Assembly (NCBI RefSeq): GCF_000949295.1
Contig: NZ_JXYS01000007.1
Span: forward strand, 1 to 64,000
Direction: 5' to 3'
DNA from: Acidithrix ferrooxidans
GTDB lineage: Bacteria; Actinomycetota; Acidimicrobiia; Acidimicrobiales; Acidimicrobiaceae
DNA: 64,000 bases
Below are positions 54,281 to 63,307 of the stretch, piece by piece; within the stretch, counting starts at the first letter, position 1; every line of letters begins with the position of its first letter. The notes under the pieces were generated by a model. The model did not search any database. It was not told where the DNA came from and was given only the letters and a program-made list of their open reading frames with translations. Made by a program: the position numbers and the translations under genes.

Positions 54281-54966
54281 CTTTTATCCATTCCCTCTCT
54301 AGCGCTTTAGCTAGTAGCGCCGTTGACTTAAGTTGCACACGTGCAAACCTTTGGCAATCTGATCGGCCAAAAAACTAGCATAGTAATAACTGTAGTTTGT
54401 GGTGGCTAGGAATTCACTTAGAGATGCGTCAAATTTTGTAACCTTGTGGAATGATTTTTATTTCTCGATGGGAAAGAACAGGTTTCGAGCCCCGTTATCT
54501 GCCAGCGCGAAGTGGCGGGAGTACTTGATATCCTGAGCTGACGCTCCATTTCTCGGAGTCCGAAATGGTATCTGCTGGAGACTAGTTTCAAGGAGGCCAC
54601 GAGAGACACTATGTGACTTTGAAGTGGGCAATGACCTGAATTTGGCATTTTTCTTTGAATATTTCGCGGCTGTAGGTGTGTCGATTGCACCCTTGAGCAC
54701 GCAGTGTTTAGCGTTAAAATTTACCTCTCTCTAGGAGACACACCGATTGGTTCTAGTGAGATATAGATTGGTTCGGATTTTCTTTTGCATGGGTTGTTAG
54801 CTAGAAGCTTTGCCCAAGATATTGTTTTGGGTTTTGTCGAGGTGACTCGGGTTGACTGGCGTCAATCGCTAAAATTTGATTTAGGGGTTAAGCTTGGATC
54901 CGAGCATCAGGACAAGATTACGATGGATACACCCTAACTATGACTATTTGTCAGGATCAGTGAAAA
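54281..54966. other. Divergent intergenic region between pspA and rodA
   Basis: 686 bp with the promoters of both genes. Two overlapping minus-strand frames (54418-54690, 54458-54700) have no family likeness. Nothing else stood out. Confidence 0.45.
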
Positions 54967-56154
54967 ATGACGACATTTTCGATGTTTGCAACCCGGAAAC
55001 GAGTGGCGAAAGAGAGCCTTTTGCACTTTGACTATTCGCTCGTGATCGCAACGCTTGCCTTGGCACTCGTGGGCGTTGTTATGGTCTATAGCGCAACGAA
55101 GGGAAAACTCCAAAGTGGAGGTTTGAACCCCAAATATTATTTGGAGCGCCAAGCGATCTGGGTCGTCTTGGGTTTTATCGCAATGATCGTAACGGTTCTG
55201 ATCGACTATCGTCATATTCGTCGCTTGGCTTACGTGGTCTATGGCGGGGTATGTCTAGGACTTCTGGCGGTCCTTTCTCCTATTGGCCATAGCGCACTAG
55301 GCGCTCAACGTTGGTTCCAACTTGGTCCACTTCAACTCCAGCCATCGGAGTTCGCAACCCTAGCAGTTCTTTTAAGTGCGGCCTTTTTTCTGAGGGATGG
55401 CGAAGGACCAATACCGATCGGAAGATTGATAGGGGTTTTGGCCCTGGCTGGGCTACCTATGGCACTCGTCATCAAGCAACCTGATATCGGTACAGCCATC
55501 ATCATCGGCGTGGTCTTTCTGTGCCAGTTGGTCGTTGCTCGAGTCCGTCTGGTTCATTTGGTGGTATTGGCCATGTTGGCGGTATTTGGTATTTACGTCG
55601 TGATTCATCTTCATATATTGCAGAAATATCAGCTCAACAGGTTGACTTCATTCGTAAATCCTCATGCAAATAATGCTACGACGGGCTACAATTTGGCGCA
55701 ATCCAAGATCGCCATTGGTTCCGGTGGACTCTATGGCAAAGGATTGTTCCATGGGACTCAAACAAATCTGTCATACGTACCCGAGCAGCAGACAGACTTT
55801 ATTTTTACCGCAGTTGGGGAGCAGTTTGGCTTTATCGGAGGGAGCCTCGTAATCTTAGGATTCGGCTTTATATGCTGGAGAGTTTGGCATGTGATGTCGA
55901 TCGCTAGAGACAGACTTGGTCGCCTCTTGGCTGCTGGTGTTTTGGGGCTGTTGTCCTTTTCGATCTTCCAGAATGTAGCGATGACTATGGGGATTATGCC
56001 CATTACTGGGATACCGCTTCCATTTATGAGCTATGGTGGATCTGCTGCACTCTCCTTTTTCACAGCTGTGGGTGTAGCATTGGGGATTGGGATGCGAAAC
56101 TCTAGATATGTACCGGATGATAAACGCCAATTTGCCGCTCAAATGAACGAATAG
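54967..56154 (+). CDS. rodA: SEDS peptidoglycan glycosyltransferase RodA
   Basis: 395 residues with about ten membrane helices. SEDS motifs are present: L-Q-P-S-E-F-A near residue 125, K-Q-P-D-I-G-T-A, P-E-Q-Q-T-D-F-I-F-T-A-V-G-E with the essential Asp, and the C-terminal G-I-P-L-P-F-M-S-Y-G-G-S. It polymerises glycan strands from lipid II for elongation with a class B PBP. The closeness to RodA rather than FtsW is judged from H-A-N-N-A-T-T-G-Y-N-L and the absence of FtsW-type tail; moderately sure. AGGA lies upstream of the ATG. The DUF151 gene follows after 32 bp and may be co-transcribed. Confidence 0.9.
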   Translation: MTTFSMFATRKRVAKESLLHFDYSLVIATLALALVGVVMVYSATKGKLQSGGLNPKYYLERQAIWVVLGFIAMIVTVLIDYRHIRRLAYVVYGGVCLGLLAVLSPIGHSALGAQRWFQLGPLQLQPSEFATLAVLLSAAFFLRDGEGPIPIGRLIGVLALAGLPMALVIKQPDIGTAIIIGVVFLCQLVVARVRLVHLVVLAMLAVFGIYVVIHLHILQKYQLNRLTSFVNPHANNATTGYNLAQSKIAIGSGGLYGKGLFHGTQTNLSYVPEQQTDFIFTAVGEQFGFIGGSLVILGFGFICWRVWHVMSIARDRLGRLLAAGVLGLLSFSIFQNVAMTMGIMPITGIPLPFMSYGGSAALSFFTAVGVALGIGMRNSRYVPDDKRQFAAQMNE

Positions 56155-56186
56155 CCCTCGACTGGGTTTAGATTCGAAGGCTAGGA

Positions 56187-56852
56187 ATGGGGCCTGGCCC
56201 TAGGAAGACGAAGCTACCTGAGTTGGAAAGACAAGAAATACCGCAAGTGGAAGAATTGAATGGCAAAGTTCAGTCTGAGACCCTTGACGATTCTCCATTC
56301 GTACCATCGGGCACTTCTCACGAAGATGTTTCACCCAAGGAGTTGCTCGAGGTCGATTCATCGCTCGATGAATTAGATTTTTCACATCCAAAAGTTGATA
56401 CTATCGACGAAGAGTGCGTGTCATCTGGCTTTGATGAAACCGTTCTTCGATTGTCCAGTCGCAGGCGTAGCCGTGTTGTGGACGTTGGCGTCGCGTTACC
56501 AGACACCTTTGGCCATGTGATCATAGAAGAGACGGATGAGCCCAATAGACGGCTTTCGGTTCCGATATCTCTAGATCAGGCGTCTATGATAGCAGCGGCA
56601 TTGCTCCATCTTCCGAGAAGGCGACCCTTGCTCGCCGATGTGGTGTCAGACCTTTTTGATCAATTTTCCATGACTATCGCAATGATTTCAATCACTGGGC
56701 GTCAAGGGGGTGTCTTCTTGGCGGAGGTTACCGTTGTCGATAGCCGTGGTCAACAAAGGACCGTTCCCTCTCGGCTTAGTGACGCTATTTTGTTGGGTCT
56801 AGCCTCTCCCATCATGCCCCCATTGATGGTTTCAGAGACGCTATTTGGATAA
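56187..56852 (+). CDS. DUF151 / bifunctional nuclease-family protein with acidic N-terminal extension
   Basis: 221 residues. Residues 1 to about 90 are low-complexity and acidic (D-D-S-P-F, S-L-D-E-L-D-F). The DUF151/BFN domain follows: V-P-I-S-L-D-Q-A-S-M-I, R-R-P-L-L-A-D-V-V-S-D-L and the R-L-S-D-A-I-L-L-G-L signature. Plant relatives have RNase/DNase activity in defence; bacterial ones are of uncertain function. The ordinary bacterial protein is about 130-160 residues, so the acidic part is extra. It follows rodA closely. Confidence 0.75.
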   Translation: MGPGPRKTKLPELERQEIPQVEELNGKVQSETLDDSPFVPSGTSHEDVSPKELLEVDSSLDELDFSHPKVDTIDEECVSSGFDETVLRLSSRRRSRVVDVGVALPDTFGHVIIEETDEPNRRLSVPISLDQASMIAAALLHLPRRRPLLADVVSDLFDQFSMTIAMISITGRQGGVFLAEVTVVDSRGQQRTVPSRLSDAILLGLASPIMPPLMVSETLFG

Positions 56853-56865
56853 GGACTTCTGTGGC

Positions 56866-56922
56866 TGGGCCATTTTGATTTTCGTGTGAGTGACGAGCTT
56901 GCTCATGAATCTAAATGGCCCA
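56866..56922. terminator. Long hairpin between convergent genes
   Basis: TGGGCCATTT (from 56866) pairs with AAATGGCCCA (to 56922), extended inward by GATT/AATC with one mismatch. It separates the DUF151 gene from the minus-strand dehydrogenase gene and can end both transcripts. No strong T-run. Confidence 0.5.
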
Positions 56923-56987
56923 TATCATTGCCCGGCATCTTTTTCCTAGATCTCTCATTGCCTTTAGGGGCCTGCGACCTCTAAAGA

Positions 56988-57893
56988 TCAGTAAGAACCT
57001 TCGATAACATTTTTTGGGGTCTCTCCCCTTGAAATTCTGGCAAGGTTGTCCTCTAAAAGTTCGGTTGCTTTTATGTAGAACGATTTGGTTGCTCCTCCAA
57101 CATGGGGAGTTATGACCACATTTTCACACTCCCAGAGCGGGTGGCTGGGATCTAATGGTTCTGGATCGGTAACATCTATGCCAGCTGATATCCTCCCAGA
57201 GGAGACTTCTTTGTAGAGGTCCGCAGTTACCACTACCTCTCCTCGTGCAACGTTGATCAAGAGTGAATTATTGGGCATCATGGCTAAGAAGTTTGCGTCT
57301 ATGAGGCCTTTGGTCTCCGATGTGAGCGGCACGACGACAACGACTATATCTGAGTTGCGTACAACTTCTTCGCACACGTTGAATGCTATCGTGTCGTTGT
57401 GGCCGCCCTTAGACACGAGCGTTGGAAGACCTCCAAAGGCTGTGATTAGGGTCGCTATTCGTCTTCCGATCGATCCAGCTCCTATTATTGTGACTTTGGC
57501 GCCGAAGATACTGGGACGTGTTTTTCGGGTGCTCCAGCCTTGGTTCTTTGCCCGGATGGTTGCGTCGATGCCTCGCAGTCTGGTTAGAATCAGGGCTATC
57601 GTCAACTCGGCCGTTGCATCGTCATGTACCCCTTTGGCATTGCAAAGGGTGACGCCTTCCCTCATAAAGGGTAAAGCGCGGTCGATTCCCGCAGTGAGCA
57701 ATTGGAGCCATTTCAGTCTCGGCATCTTGTCGATAGCATTGTAGATCCCGTCGCCGCCCATGTAAGAAGGGACATAGATCTCGATCTCATCTAGGTTGGG
57801 AGGAAGTTCATCAACGTCGCCATCGAATATCGTTGCGGAGATGCCGTTGGGTAATTTGATGTGAGAAAATGCGTGTGGAATCAATATCTGCAT
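56988..57893 (-). CDS. D-2-hydroxyacid dehydrogenase family protein
   Basis: 301 residues. The NAD-binding loop is G-A-G-S-I-G-R-R-I-A in the middle; catalytic residues are Arg in N-V-A-R-G-E-V-V, Glu in D-V-T-D-P-E-P-L and His in T-P-H-V-G-G. It reduces a 2-keto acid to the D-hydroxy acid, or the reverse. It is slightly shorter than classical enzymes of about 320 residues. The substrate is not deducible; glyoxylate/hydroxypyruvate and phenyllactate-type enzymes look alike at this level. Transcribed alone. Confidence 0.88.
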   Translation of the reverse strand: MQILIPHAFSHIKLPNGISATIFDGDVDELPPNLDEIEIYVPSYMGGDGIYNAIDKMPRLKWLQLLTAGIDRALPFMREGVTLCNAKGVHDDATAELTIALILTRLRGIDATIRAKNQGWSTRKTRPSIFGAKVTIIGAGSIGRRIATLITAFGGLPTLVSKGGHNDTIAFNVCEEVVRNSDIVVVVVPLTSETKGLIDANFLAMMPNNSLLINVARGEVVVTADLYKEVSSGRISAGIDVTDPEPLDPSHPLWECENVVITPHVGGATKSFYIKATELLEDNLARISRGETPKNVIEGSY

Positions 57894-58172
57894 ATCAAAA
57901 TCCTACAATCTCAAAGACTATCTCGATCTTGGATGAATCGAAAAAGCCCACCATGTTCCTCGTGCTAGTCCTAGAGGTCCAAGTGAGATTGAACTGTTTC
58001 AAAGATAAAATAAAAGTCAGGTAGGTCGAACCTGGGGATAAAAGCTGCAAAATTGGCTGCGAAGCGGTCCTTGGTCGAAAGGTTTTCTTAGGGTCTATTC
58101 ACTTTTGACAATTGGGACTTTAGCCATGGGTGACTTGAATCACTATGCGTAGATCGTGTAGGGTAATCGGCC

Positions 58173-58730
58173 ATGAATGCAAGATTTTTTCAACTTTTGA
58201 GCGGTTATGTATCGCCAGGCGTAGCCTCTAGTGTCTCTTTGGCGGCCGATGGCGAGCGAGTTGTAGTGATTGATCCAGGGATGGTCTCCAATAAGGAACT
58301 GATCATCTCGGCCATCCAATCGGTTGGGTATTCCGCACCGGAAGTTACAGATGTGATTGTGTCGCATCTACATCTGGACCACACGATGAACGTAGCTTTG
58401 TTTTCGAATGCGACGGTTCACGACTTTATGGCGAGTTATAAGGATGATTCATGGGAAAACCACGAGGAGAATTTTTCAATCACTGAAAATATCACTGTCG
58501 TCTCAACGCCTGGACATACCCGGGAGGATGTTTCAACTTTTGTCAAGGCCGACTCCGGATTGGTAGTCTGCACTCACCTTTGGTGGTCGAGTAGCGGACC
58601 GGAGGTTGACCCTTATTCGCACGATCAGAGAACTTTGGAGTCTTCTCGTTCAATGGTTTTACAGAGGAAGCCGGATTTGATTGTACCGGGCCATGGGCCC
58701 TCCTTCAAGGTAAGCGAACTAAGGCTTTGA
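58173..58730 (+). CDS. Metallo-beta-lactamase-fold hydrolase (MBLAC1-like)
   Basis: 185 residues. The metal site motif H-L-H-L-D-H is at 65-70; further ligands are His in S-T-P-G-H-T near 113, the Cys-Thr-His segment V-C-T-H-L and His in V-P-G-H-G-P near the C-terminus. The compact size and V-V-I-D-P-G start match MBLAC1-type hydrolases, which act as nucleases or thioesterase-like enzymes in other organisms. Substrate unknown here. No signal peptide. Confidence 0.82.
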   Translation: MNARFFQLLSGYVSPGVASSVSLAADGERVVVIDPGMVSNKELIISAIQSVGYSAPEVTDVIVSHLHLDHTMNVALFSNATVHDFMASYKDDSWENHEENFSITENITVVSTPGHTREDVSTFVKADSGLVVCTHLWWSSSGPEVDPYSHDQRTLESSRSMVLQRKPDLIVPGHGPSFKVSELRL

Positions 58731-58919
58731 GCGCTGCCTCGTTTGGAAATTTAAGGTGATTGTCTTGGAGCGGCCTGGGTGGTTAGAGAGATAGTCTCTG
58801 GCGCTTCAGAGGCTTCGTAAATGACTTAATTGAAGTTATTGCAGCCAAACGATCGAGATCTCTCGAAGTCGTGATGGCTGGACCCCCTAAAATACTTTGG
58901 GAGATTTAGGTGAGATCTT

Positions 58920-61139
58920 TTGGAGGTCAGTCGAGTCAAATTGAATTCAAATCAGCCTAGGCCGACAAAAACTAGCGGAAATGAGAGTCTGTCAATCTCG
59001 GGAACCGTTGAGAGGGTAACCTTCCATTCCGAAGAGTCGGGATTTTGTGTTCTAAAGGTGGTCGTTCCGGCGGTTAGGGAAGAGATAACTGTCGTCGGCA
59101 CCATTGCCCAGGTCTCTCCGGGTGAATATGTGGAGGCAGAGGGTTTCTGGAGGATTGACTCGAACTACGGTAAGCAGTTCCAAGCCACCCGTCTCGTCTG
59201 TTCCACTCCGACCTCTTTAGAGGGCATTGAGAGATACTTGGGATCGAAGATGGTCAAAGGGGTTGGCCCACACTTTGCCAAGCTCTTGGTGGAGCGCTTT
59301 GGATCTGAGATCTTTAATGTGATTGAAAGCGATCCAAAGGTCTTGGGCGAGATTCGGGGAATCGGCGAAAAGCGGATCGCAAAGATTACTGCGAGCTGGC
59401 ATGCACAGGTGCGGATTCGCGAAATCATGGTGTTTCTGCATTCACATGGTGTTGGAACTGCTCGTGCCGTTCGCATTTACAAGACCTACGGGGATGAGGC
59501 GATCGAGGTGGTAAGGGCAAATCCCTACCGGCTTGCTAGCGAGATCCGGGGGATTGGCTTCAAAACGGCTGACTTATTGGCTAAAAGCCTGGGAATAGCA
59601 AGCGATTCAGCCCTACGCGCTAGAGCAGGGGTCAGCTATGTCCTGTCAGAGTTATCTAATAAGGGCCATTGCGGCGCCGAGGTAAAGACGATTTTGGAGC
59701 TGGGCGAGAAGCTTCTTGAGATTGATCAGTTGATTTTAAGGGATGCCATCGATCTTGAAATAGGTGAAGGCTCCTTGATCCCATGGGAGGTAGATGGCGT
59801 CGAACTTATCTATCTGTCGCCGCTCTATTACGCAGAGTTAGGCGTGGCGACGAATATAGCCAGATTGATGAGAGCACCCTCGCCATGGCGTGAGATCGTA
59901 GCTGAACGAGCGATTGCTTGGATCGAAAAGAAAAATTCTATCTCACTTTCGCTTTCGCAAAGAGAGGCAATTGAGTTAGGAGTGAAGTCGAAAGTCCTGG
60001 TAATTACCGGAGGACCGGGAGTTGGGAAGACGACCCTTTTGAACAGCTTGATTGCAATAATCTCAGCCCGTCACCAAAGAGTGCTCTTGACTGCGCCGAC
60101 AGGACGTGCGGCAAAGCGAATGAGCGAAGCGACAGGGGAGTTAGCAAAGACGATACATCGTACTTTGGACTTTGATCCAGCTACGTTAGGATTTCGCTTC
60201 AATCAAGATAATCGTCTCGAATGTGATTATTTGGTAATTGATGAAGTCTCAATGATCGATGTCGTTTTGATGAACAAACTTCTGTCTGCGCTCCCAGAGC
60301 ACGCAGGAGTAGTCTTTGTTGGAGACGTCGACCAGTTACCATCCCTTGGACCAGGTGCTGTTTTGTCTGACATAATTGAGTCGCATGTGGTTCCTACTGT
60401 GCGTCTCACGGAGGTATTTAGGCAGGCCGGCGAGTCCATGATCGTTAGAAATGCTCATAGGATCAATTCTGGCCTTTTGCCAATTTTGGACGATCCAGGC
60501 CCGAAAAATGATTTTTATTTTATTGAAGCTCAAGATCCAGCAGCGATAGTAGAACGAGTAGTTCGTGTGGTAACCTCTCGAATTCCATCGCGATTTCACT
60601 TGGATCCGATCTCGCAAGTACAAGTTCTTACTCCTATGAATCGTGGAGGGACGGGTGCCCGCGCTTTAAATGAGTCCTTAGCTGCAGTTCTTAGTTCGAA
60701 TTCAAATCGCATTACAAAATTCGGAAACTCTTTTTCAGTAGGGGACAAGGTTCTTCAAGTTGTGAACAACTACGATAAGGACGTCTTCAATGGAGATATA
60801 GGGATCATACAAGAGATAGACCTCGACGAAGAAGTATTGTCGATAGATTTTGAGAACCGCCGCGTTGCCTATGACTTTGGTGATTTGGACGAGATCGTTT
60901 TGGCCTATGCCACATCTATCCATAAATCACAAGGCTCTGAATATCCATGTGTGGTAATTCCGCTTTCAATGTCACACTATTCCATGCTTGATCGCAACAT
61001 CTTGTATACAGCGCTAACCCGCGCAAAGTCGTTAGCCGTCATTGTGGGGGATAAAAGAGCACTTGCTATTGCAGTCTCGAATCGAAGTTCATCAAAGCGC
61101 TTGAGTGGCCTCAGACAGCAACTTACCCGGGCTATTTAG
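58920..61139 (+). CDS. recD2: RecD2-type ATP-dependent 5'-3' DNA helicase
   Basis: 739 residues from a TTG at 58920 with AGGTGA seven bases upstream. The N-terminal OB-like and helix-hairpin-helix part (G-T-V-E-R-V-T-F-H; G-V-G-P-H-F-A; I-R-G-I-G-E-K-R) marks the RecD2/YrrC group, which works without RecBC. The helicase core has Walker A G-G-P-G-V-G-K-T-T near 365, D-E-V-S-M-I-D Walker B, G-D-V-D-Q-L-P-S motif III, and the C-terminal Y-A-T-S-I-H-K-S-Q-G-S-E motif V plus Y-T-A-L-T-R-A motif VI. It unwinds DNA in repair. A peroxiredoxin gene follows. Confidence 0.93.
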   Translation: MEVSRVKLNSNQPRPTKTSGNESLSISGTVERVTFHSEESGFCVLKVVVPAVREEITVVGTIAQVSPGEYVEAEGFWRIDSNYGKQFQATRLVCSTPTSLEGIERYLGSKMVKGVGPHFAKLLVERFGSEIFNVIESDPKVLGEIRGIGEKRIAKITASWHAQVRIREIMVFLHSHGVGTARAVRIYKTYGDEAIEVVRANPYRLASEIRGIGFKTADLLAKSLGIASDSALRARAGVSYVLSELSNKGHCGAEVKTILELGEKLLEIDQLILRDAIDLEIGEGSLIPWEVDGVELIYLSPLYYAELGVATNIARLMRAPSPWREIVAERAIAWIEKKNSISLSLSQREAIELGVKSKVLVITGGPGVGKTTLLNSLIAIISARHQRVLLTAPTGRAAKRMSEATGELAKTIHRTLDFDPATLGFRFNQDNRLECDYLVIDEVSMIDVVLMNKLLSALPEHAGVVFVGDVDQLPSLGPGAVLSDIIESHVVPTVRLTEVFRQAGESMIVRNAHRINSGLLPILDDPGPKNDFYFIEAQDPAAIVERVVRVVTSRIPSRFHLDPISQVQVLTPMNRGGTGARALNESLAAVLSSNSNRITKFGNSFSVGDKVLQVVNNYDKDVFNGDIGIIQEIDLDEEVLSIDFENRRVAYDFGDLDEIVLAYATSIHKSQGSEYPCVVIPLSMSHYSMLDRNILYTALTRAKSLAVIVGDKRALAIAVSNRSSSKRLSGLRQQLTRAI

Positions 61140-61333
61140 GCACTGTTGGCACATGACTCGGTTTTGGGTACCTATTGGCCTTATAGCCGAAGTCGCTTTT
61201 TAAGGTAGATTTTGTGGCTCGATGGTCTTTGGCGGAATACAAAAGGTGGCTTTGGTGGTTTTTGAGAGTGGCCTCTCTAAATACAGAGAGAGCTTTGGTC
61301 GAAGTGGATCAAAATAGCATTGTGGAGTTTTAT

Positions 61334-61816
61334 ATGGCAATAGCTGTCGGCGACAAGATTCCTGATCTTAACGTGGCTGTGACTATCGGCGACAAAACGG
61401 AATCTGCCTCTAGTGCGGATCTTTTGGGTAGCGGGAAGGTGGTGCTTTTCGCAGTACCGGGAGCTTTCACCCCCACCTGTTCTGACTATCATCTTCCTGG
61501 GTTTGTTATTCGTGCAGAAGATATCAAAGCCAAGAACGTTGGCAAGATTGCATGTATATCTGTAAATGATTCATTCGTGATGGGTGCATGGGGAAAGTCT
61601 CAAAATGTTGGTGATGAGGTTATTATGATTGCCGATGGAAATGGCGATTTCACCAAGGCTGTGGGTCTCGAGCTAGATGGCCGTGGCTTCGGGATGGGAA
61701 TTCGCTCCCAGCGATATGCGATGATCATTGAAGATGGAATTGTTACTTCACTTGAGGTAGAGCCAGGTGGTGGACTGGATGTCAGTTCAGCCGAGGCTAT
61801 CTTGGCTAAGCTATAA
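61334..61816 (+). CDS. Peroxiredoxin, Prx5 type
   Basis: 160 residues from the ATG at 61334, chosen because GGAG lies six bases upstream and the product then has normal Prx5 length; the frame is open to 61214. The peroxidatic Cys49 is in the motif P-G-A-F-T-P-T-C-S, with Thr46 placed to activate it; G-R-G-F-G-M follows toward the C-terminus. It reduces peroxides, probably with a glutaredoxin- or mycothiol-type partner. Cytoplasmic. A hairpin follows at 61875. Confidence 0.92.
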   Translation: MAIAVGDKIPDLNVAVTIGDKTESASSADLLGSGKVVLFAVPGAFTPTCSDYHLPGFVIRAEDIKAKNVGKIACISVNDSFVMGAWGKSQNVGDEVIMIADGNGDFTKAVGLELDGRGFGMGIRSQRYAMIIEDGIVTSLEVEPGGGLDVSSAEAILAKL

Positions 61817-61874
61817 GACCAAATCCATCTCGATTGCTGCTCATTTGGTTGTTCGAATCCGCCAACCAATGGTT

Positions 61875-61915
61875 ACCCCAGCCATCACAATTGGAAAAGC
61901 AGTTGTGGCTGGGGT
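61875..61915 (+). terminator. Hairpin after the peroxiredoxin gene
   Basis: ACCCCAGCCA at 61875 pairs with TGGCTGGGGT ending at 61915; a three-base bulge continues into CACAA/TTGTG. 58 bases past the stop; no T-run. Confidence 0.5.
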
Positions 61916-61999
61916 GAGAAGTTCAGTGAACCTCCACGCCCTTACAGACGGGGCTTCTGGCCTCGTCTGTTTGGTTGGGGTTCCCTAACATCGCTTCCA

Positions 62000-62460
62000 T
62001 CACGCCACCGGGACCGACTGGTCTGGTGCTAATGAATTAGCACTGGTAGATGAGTTTGCTAGTTTCGGCTTGCCTGTCTGAGATATCTCAGACAAGGCCC
62101 GGTTCTGGGCACTACTTCGGGCTCTGGCCTTAGGGCACTGCACCTTTTGGTGTGTCTTGCGTTGATTGAGTGACCAATGTTTTTCAGCTCGAAGATACGT
62201 GACTAAGATTGTTGTATCTAGTCCAATTGGAGAGTGCTCTGCGTATATCGCCTTCTGGAGAATGTTTATTGCTCCTAGGGCGTCTCGATGACAGCTGAAC
62301 CCACAGATAGGGCTCTTGCATCGGTAGTGCCGACCTGATGGTCGGTTGCGTCTTAAGCACGCTGGACAAGTTTGGCTAGAATATGACTCGTTTAGGGGTT
62401 CTATCTCTAAGTTAGTTTTCTCATTGAGGTATTGCTCTTGAGGGCCTCTTGACCACTGCG
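62000..62460 (-). pseudogene. tnpB: TnpB (IS605/IS1341-type) C-terminal remnant
   Basis: On the minus strand one frame gives L-N-E-S-Y-S-S-Q-T-C-P-A-C, a second C-x-C-type pair (Y-R-C-K-S-P-I-C) and H-R-D-A-L-G-A-I-N-I-L, that is, the TnpB zinc ribbon and the third RuvC Asp, followed by a tail to a TGA at 62002. The upstream part is missing or shifted: a K-Y-T-D-G-Y-R-S-G segment in another frame borders it near 62450. It is too short to be active. Unlike the IS607 copy at 51054 it has the four cysteines, so it is a different element. Confidence 0.7.
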
Positions 62461-62500
62461 GTAACCGTCAGTGTATTTGCTGGAAGTAACTGTTATATAT

Positions 62501-62537
62501 CTTAGTTGCTATCCACTCGACCGGGGTAGCAACTAAG
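62501..62537 (-). terminator. 14-bp hairpin after the zinc-ribbon gene
   Basis: 62501-62514 pairs with 62524-62537, one G-T wobble. It begins 15 bases past the stop of the gene at 62553, so it is a good candidate for its transcript end; no T-run. Confidence 0.45.
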
Positions 62538-62552
62538 TCAACTATCCCCGAT

Positions 62553-62915
62553 TTATTTTCTTGCTTGTGTCAACTCCTCCCCAAGTAGATCGGTAATGGA
62601 GATTGGTTCGTCACAGGAGGGACAATATCCCCCTATTCCTACTCGAGCCATAAAGGTATTACACTCTAAGCAGCGTTGTTCTCCGAGGGATCGTTCACCA
62701 CAACACCTACACTCATAGACGGTGAAGCCTCGATGTGACTTTGACCCTGGAACTGTGACTGGAAGAATGCTACCTATATCGTGACGTCGTCGATAAGCAA
62801 GAGCCCGACAAGCATCTGAGCAGTAGGTTCTCCTCCCTGACAAGGGGAAGTTGCCTCCACAGACAGGGCACGCTATCGTGACGCTATCGTGACGCAACGG
62901 AGGTCTGGCACTCAT
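62553..62915 (-). CDS. Small multi-zinc-ribbon protein of unknown function (120 aa)
   Basis: Four cysteine clusters: C-P-V-C, Y-C-S-D-A-C (MYM/FCS-like, followed by R-A-L-A-Y-R-R-R-H), C-R-C-C with C-L-E-C, and Y-C-P-S-C. The R-R-R-H patch could bind nucleic acid. Proteins of this composition are scattered in Actinobacteria near insertion sequences. An 11-bp tandem duplication (62871-62892) lies inside the N-terminal coding part. ATG at 62915 has no strong ribosome site. It sits between a tnpB remnant and an interrupted IS3 transposase; a passenger of one of them is possible. Confidence 0.55.
   Translation of the reverse strand: MSARPPLRHDSVTIACPVCGGNFPLSGRRTYCSDACRALAYRRRHDIGSILPVTVPGSKSHRGFTVYECRCCGERSLGEQRCLECNTFMARVGIGGYCPSCDEPISITDLLGEELTQARK
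62871..62892. repeat. 11-bp tandem duplication
   Basis: CGCTATCGTGA occurs twice in a row inside the start of the zinc-ribbon gene. The unit is not a multiple of three, so the duplication changes which upstream codons are in frame. Confidence 0.8.
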
Positions 62916-63025
62916 GGCAGACTCGTTAGGTTCAAATCAGACAATGCATCAGACGCTGCAGTGGTGGACTTTGATGCTGTCGTTGTCTGGTTTGTTGGAA
63001 CAAGTGACGTAGAGACAACTGGCTT

Positions 63026-63307
63026 TCAGTTCCGGGTGTTGGCATTGATCCATCGTTTTGGATTCTTGGCTTTGGCCTCCTCGTAGACCTTGACTCGCTT
63101 GGCGAGGATCATGACATCTTCGCCGTTATGTTTTTGGTTTGGGGTCACAAAGTTCAAGCCAGAGTGATGGTGCTCCTCGTTGTAGAACTGGACGAATCCC
63201 TCGATCCAGACCCTTGCCGCCATGAGGGAGGCAAAGCCATCGTGGGGATAGCTCGCACAGTACTTGACTGTGCGAAACATCGATTCCATGTGAGCATTGT
63301 CATTCGA
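63026..63307 (-). pseudogene. IS3-family orfB transposase, C-terminal part, split by an insertion
   Basis: The frame reads S-N-D-N-A-H-M-E-S-M-F-R-T-V-K-Y-C, Y-N-E-E-H-H-H-S-G-L, then V-T-P-N-Q and ends with a stop. This is the last part of an IS3-type integrase core with the final Glu in M-E-S-M-F. An in-frame TAA at 63308 marks the junction with the element at 63308-63813. The central part resumes at 63814. Confidence 0.75.

Noticed and set aside
54418-54700. Two overlapping minus-strand ORFs between pspA and rodA
   Set aside because: They are in competing frames and neither has a family-like composition or ribosome site.
61840-61875. GTTCGAATC, a tRNA T-loop-like string, after the peroxiredoxin gene
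   Set aside because: The flanking bases do not form a T stem or a 7-bp acceptor stem and the peroxiredoxin coding end lies too close for a full tRNA.
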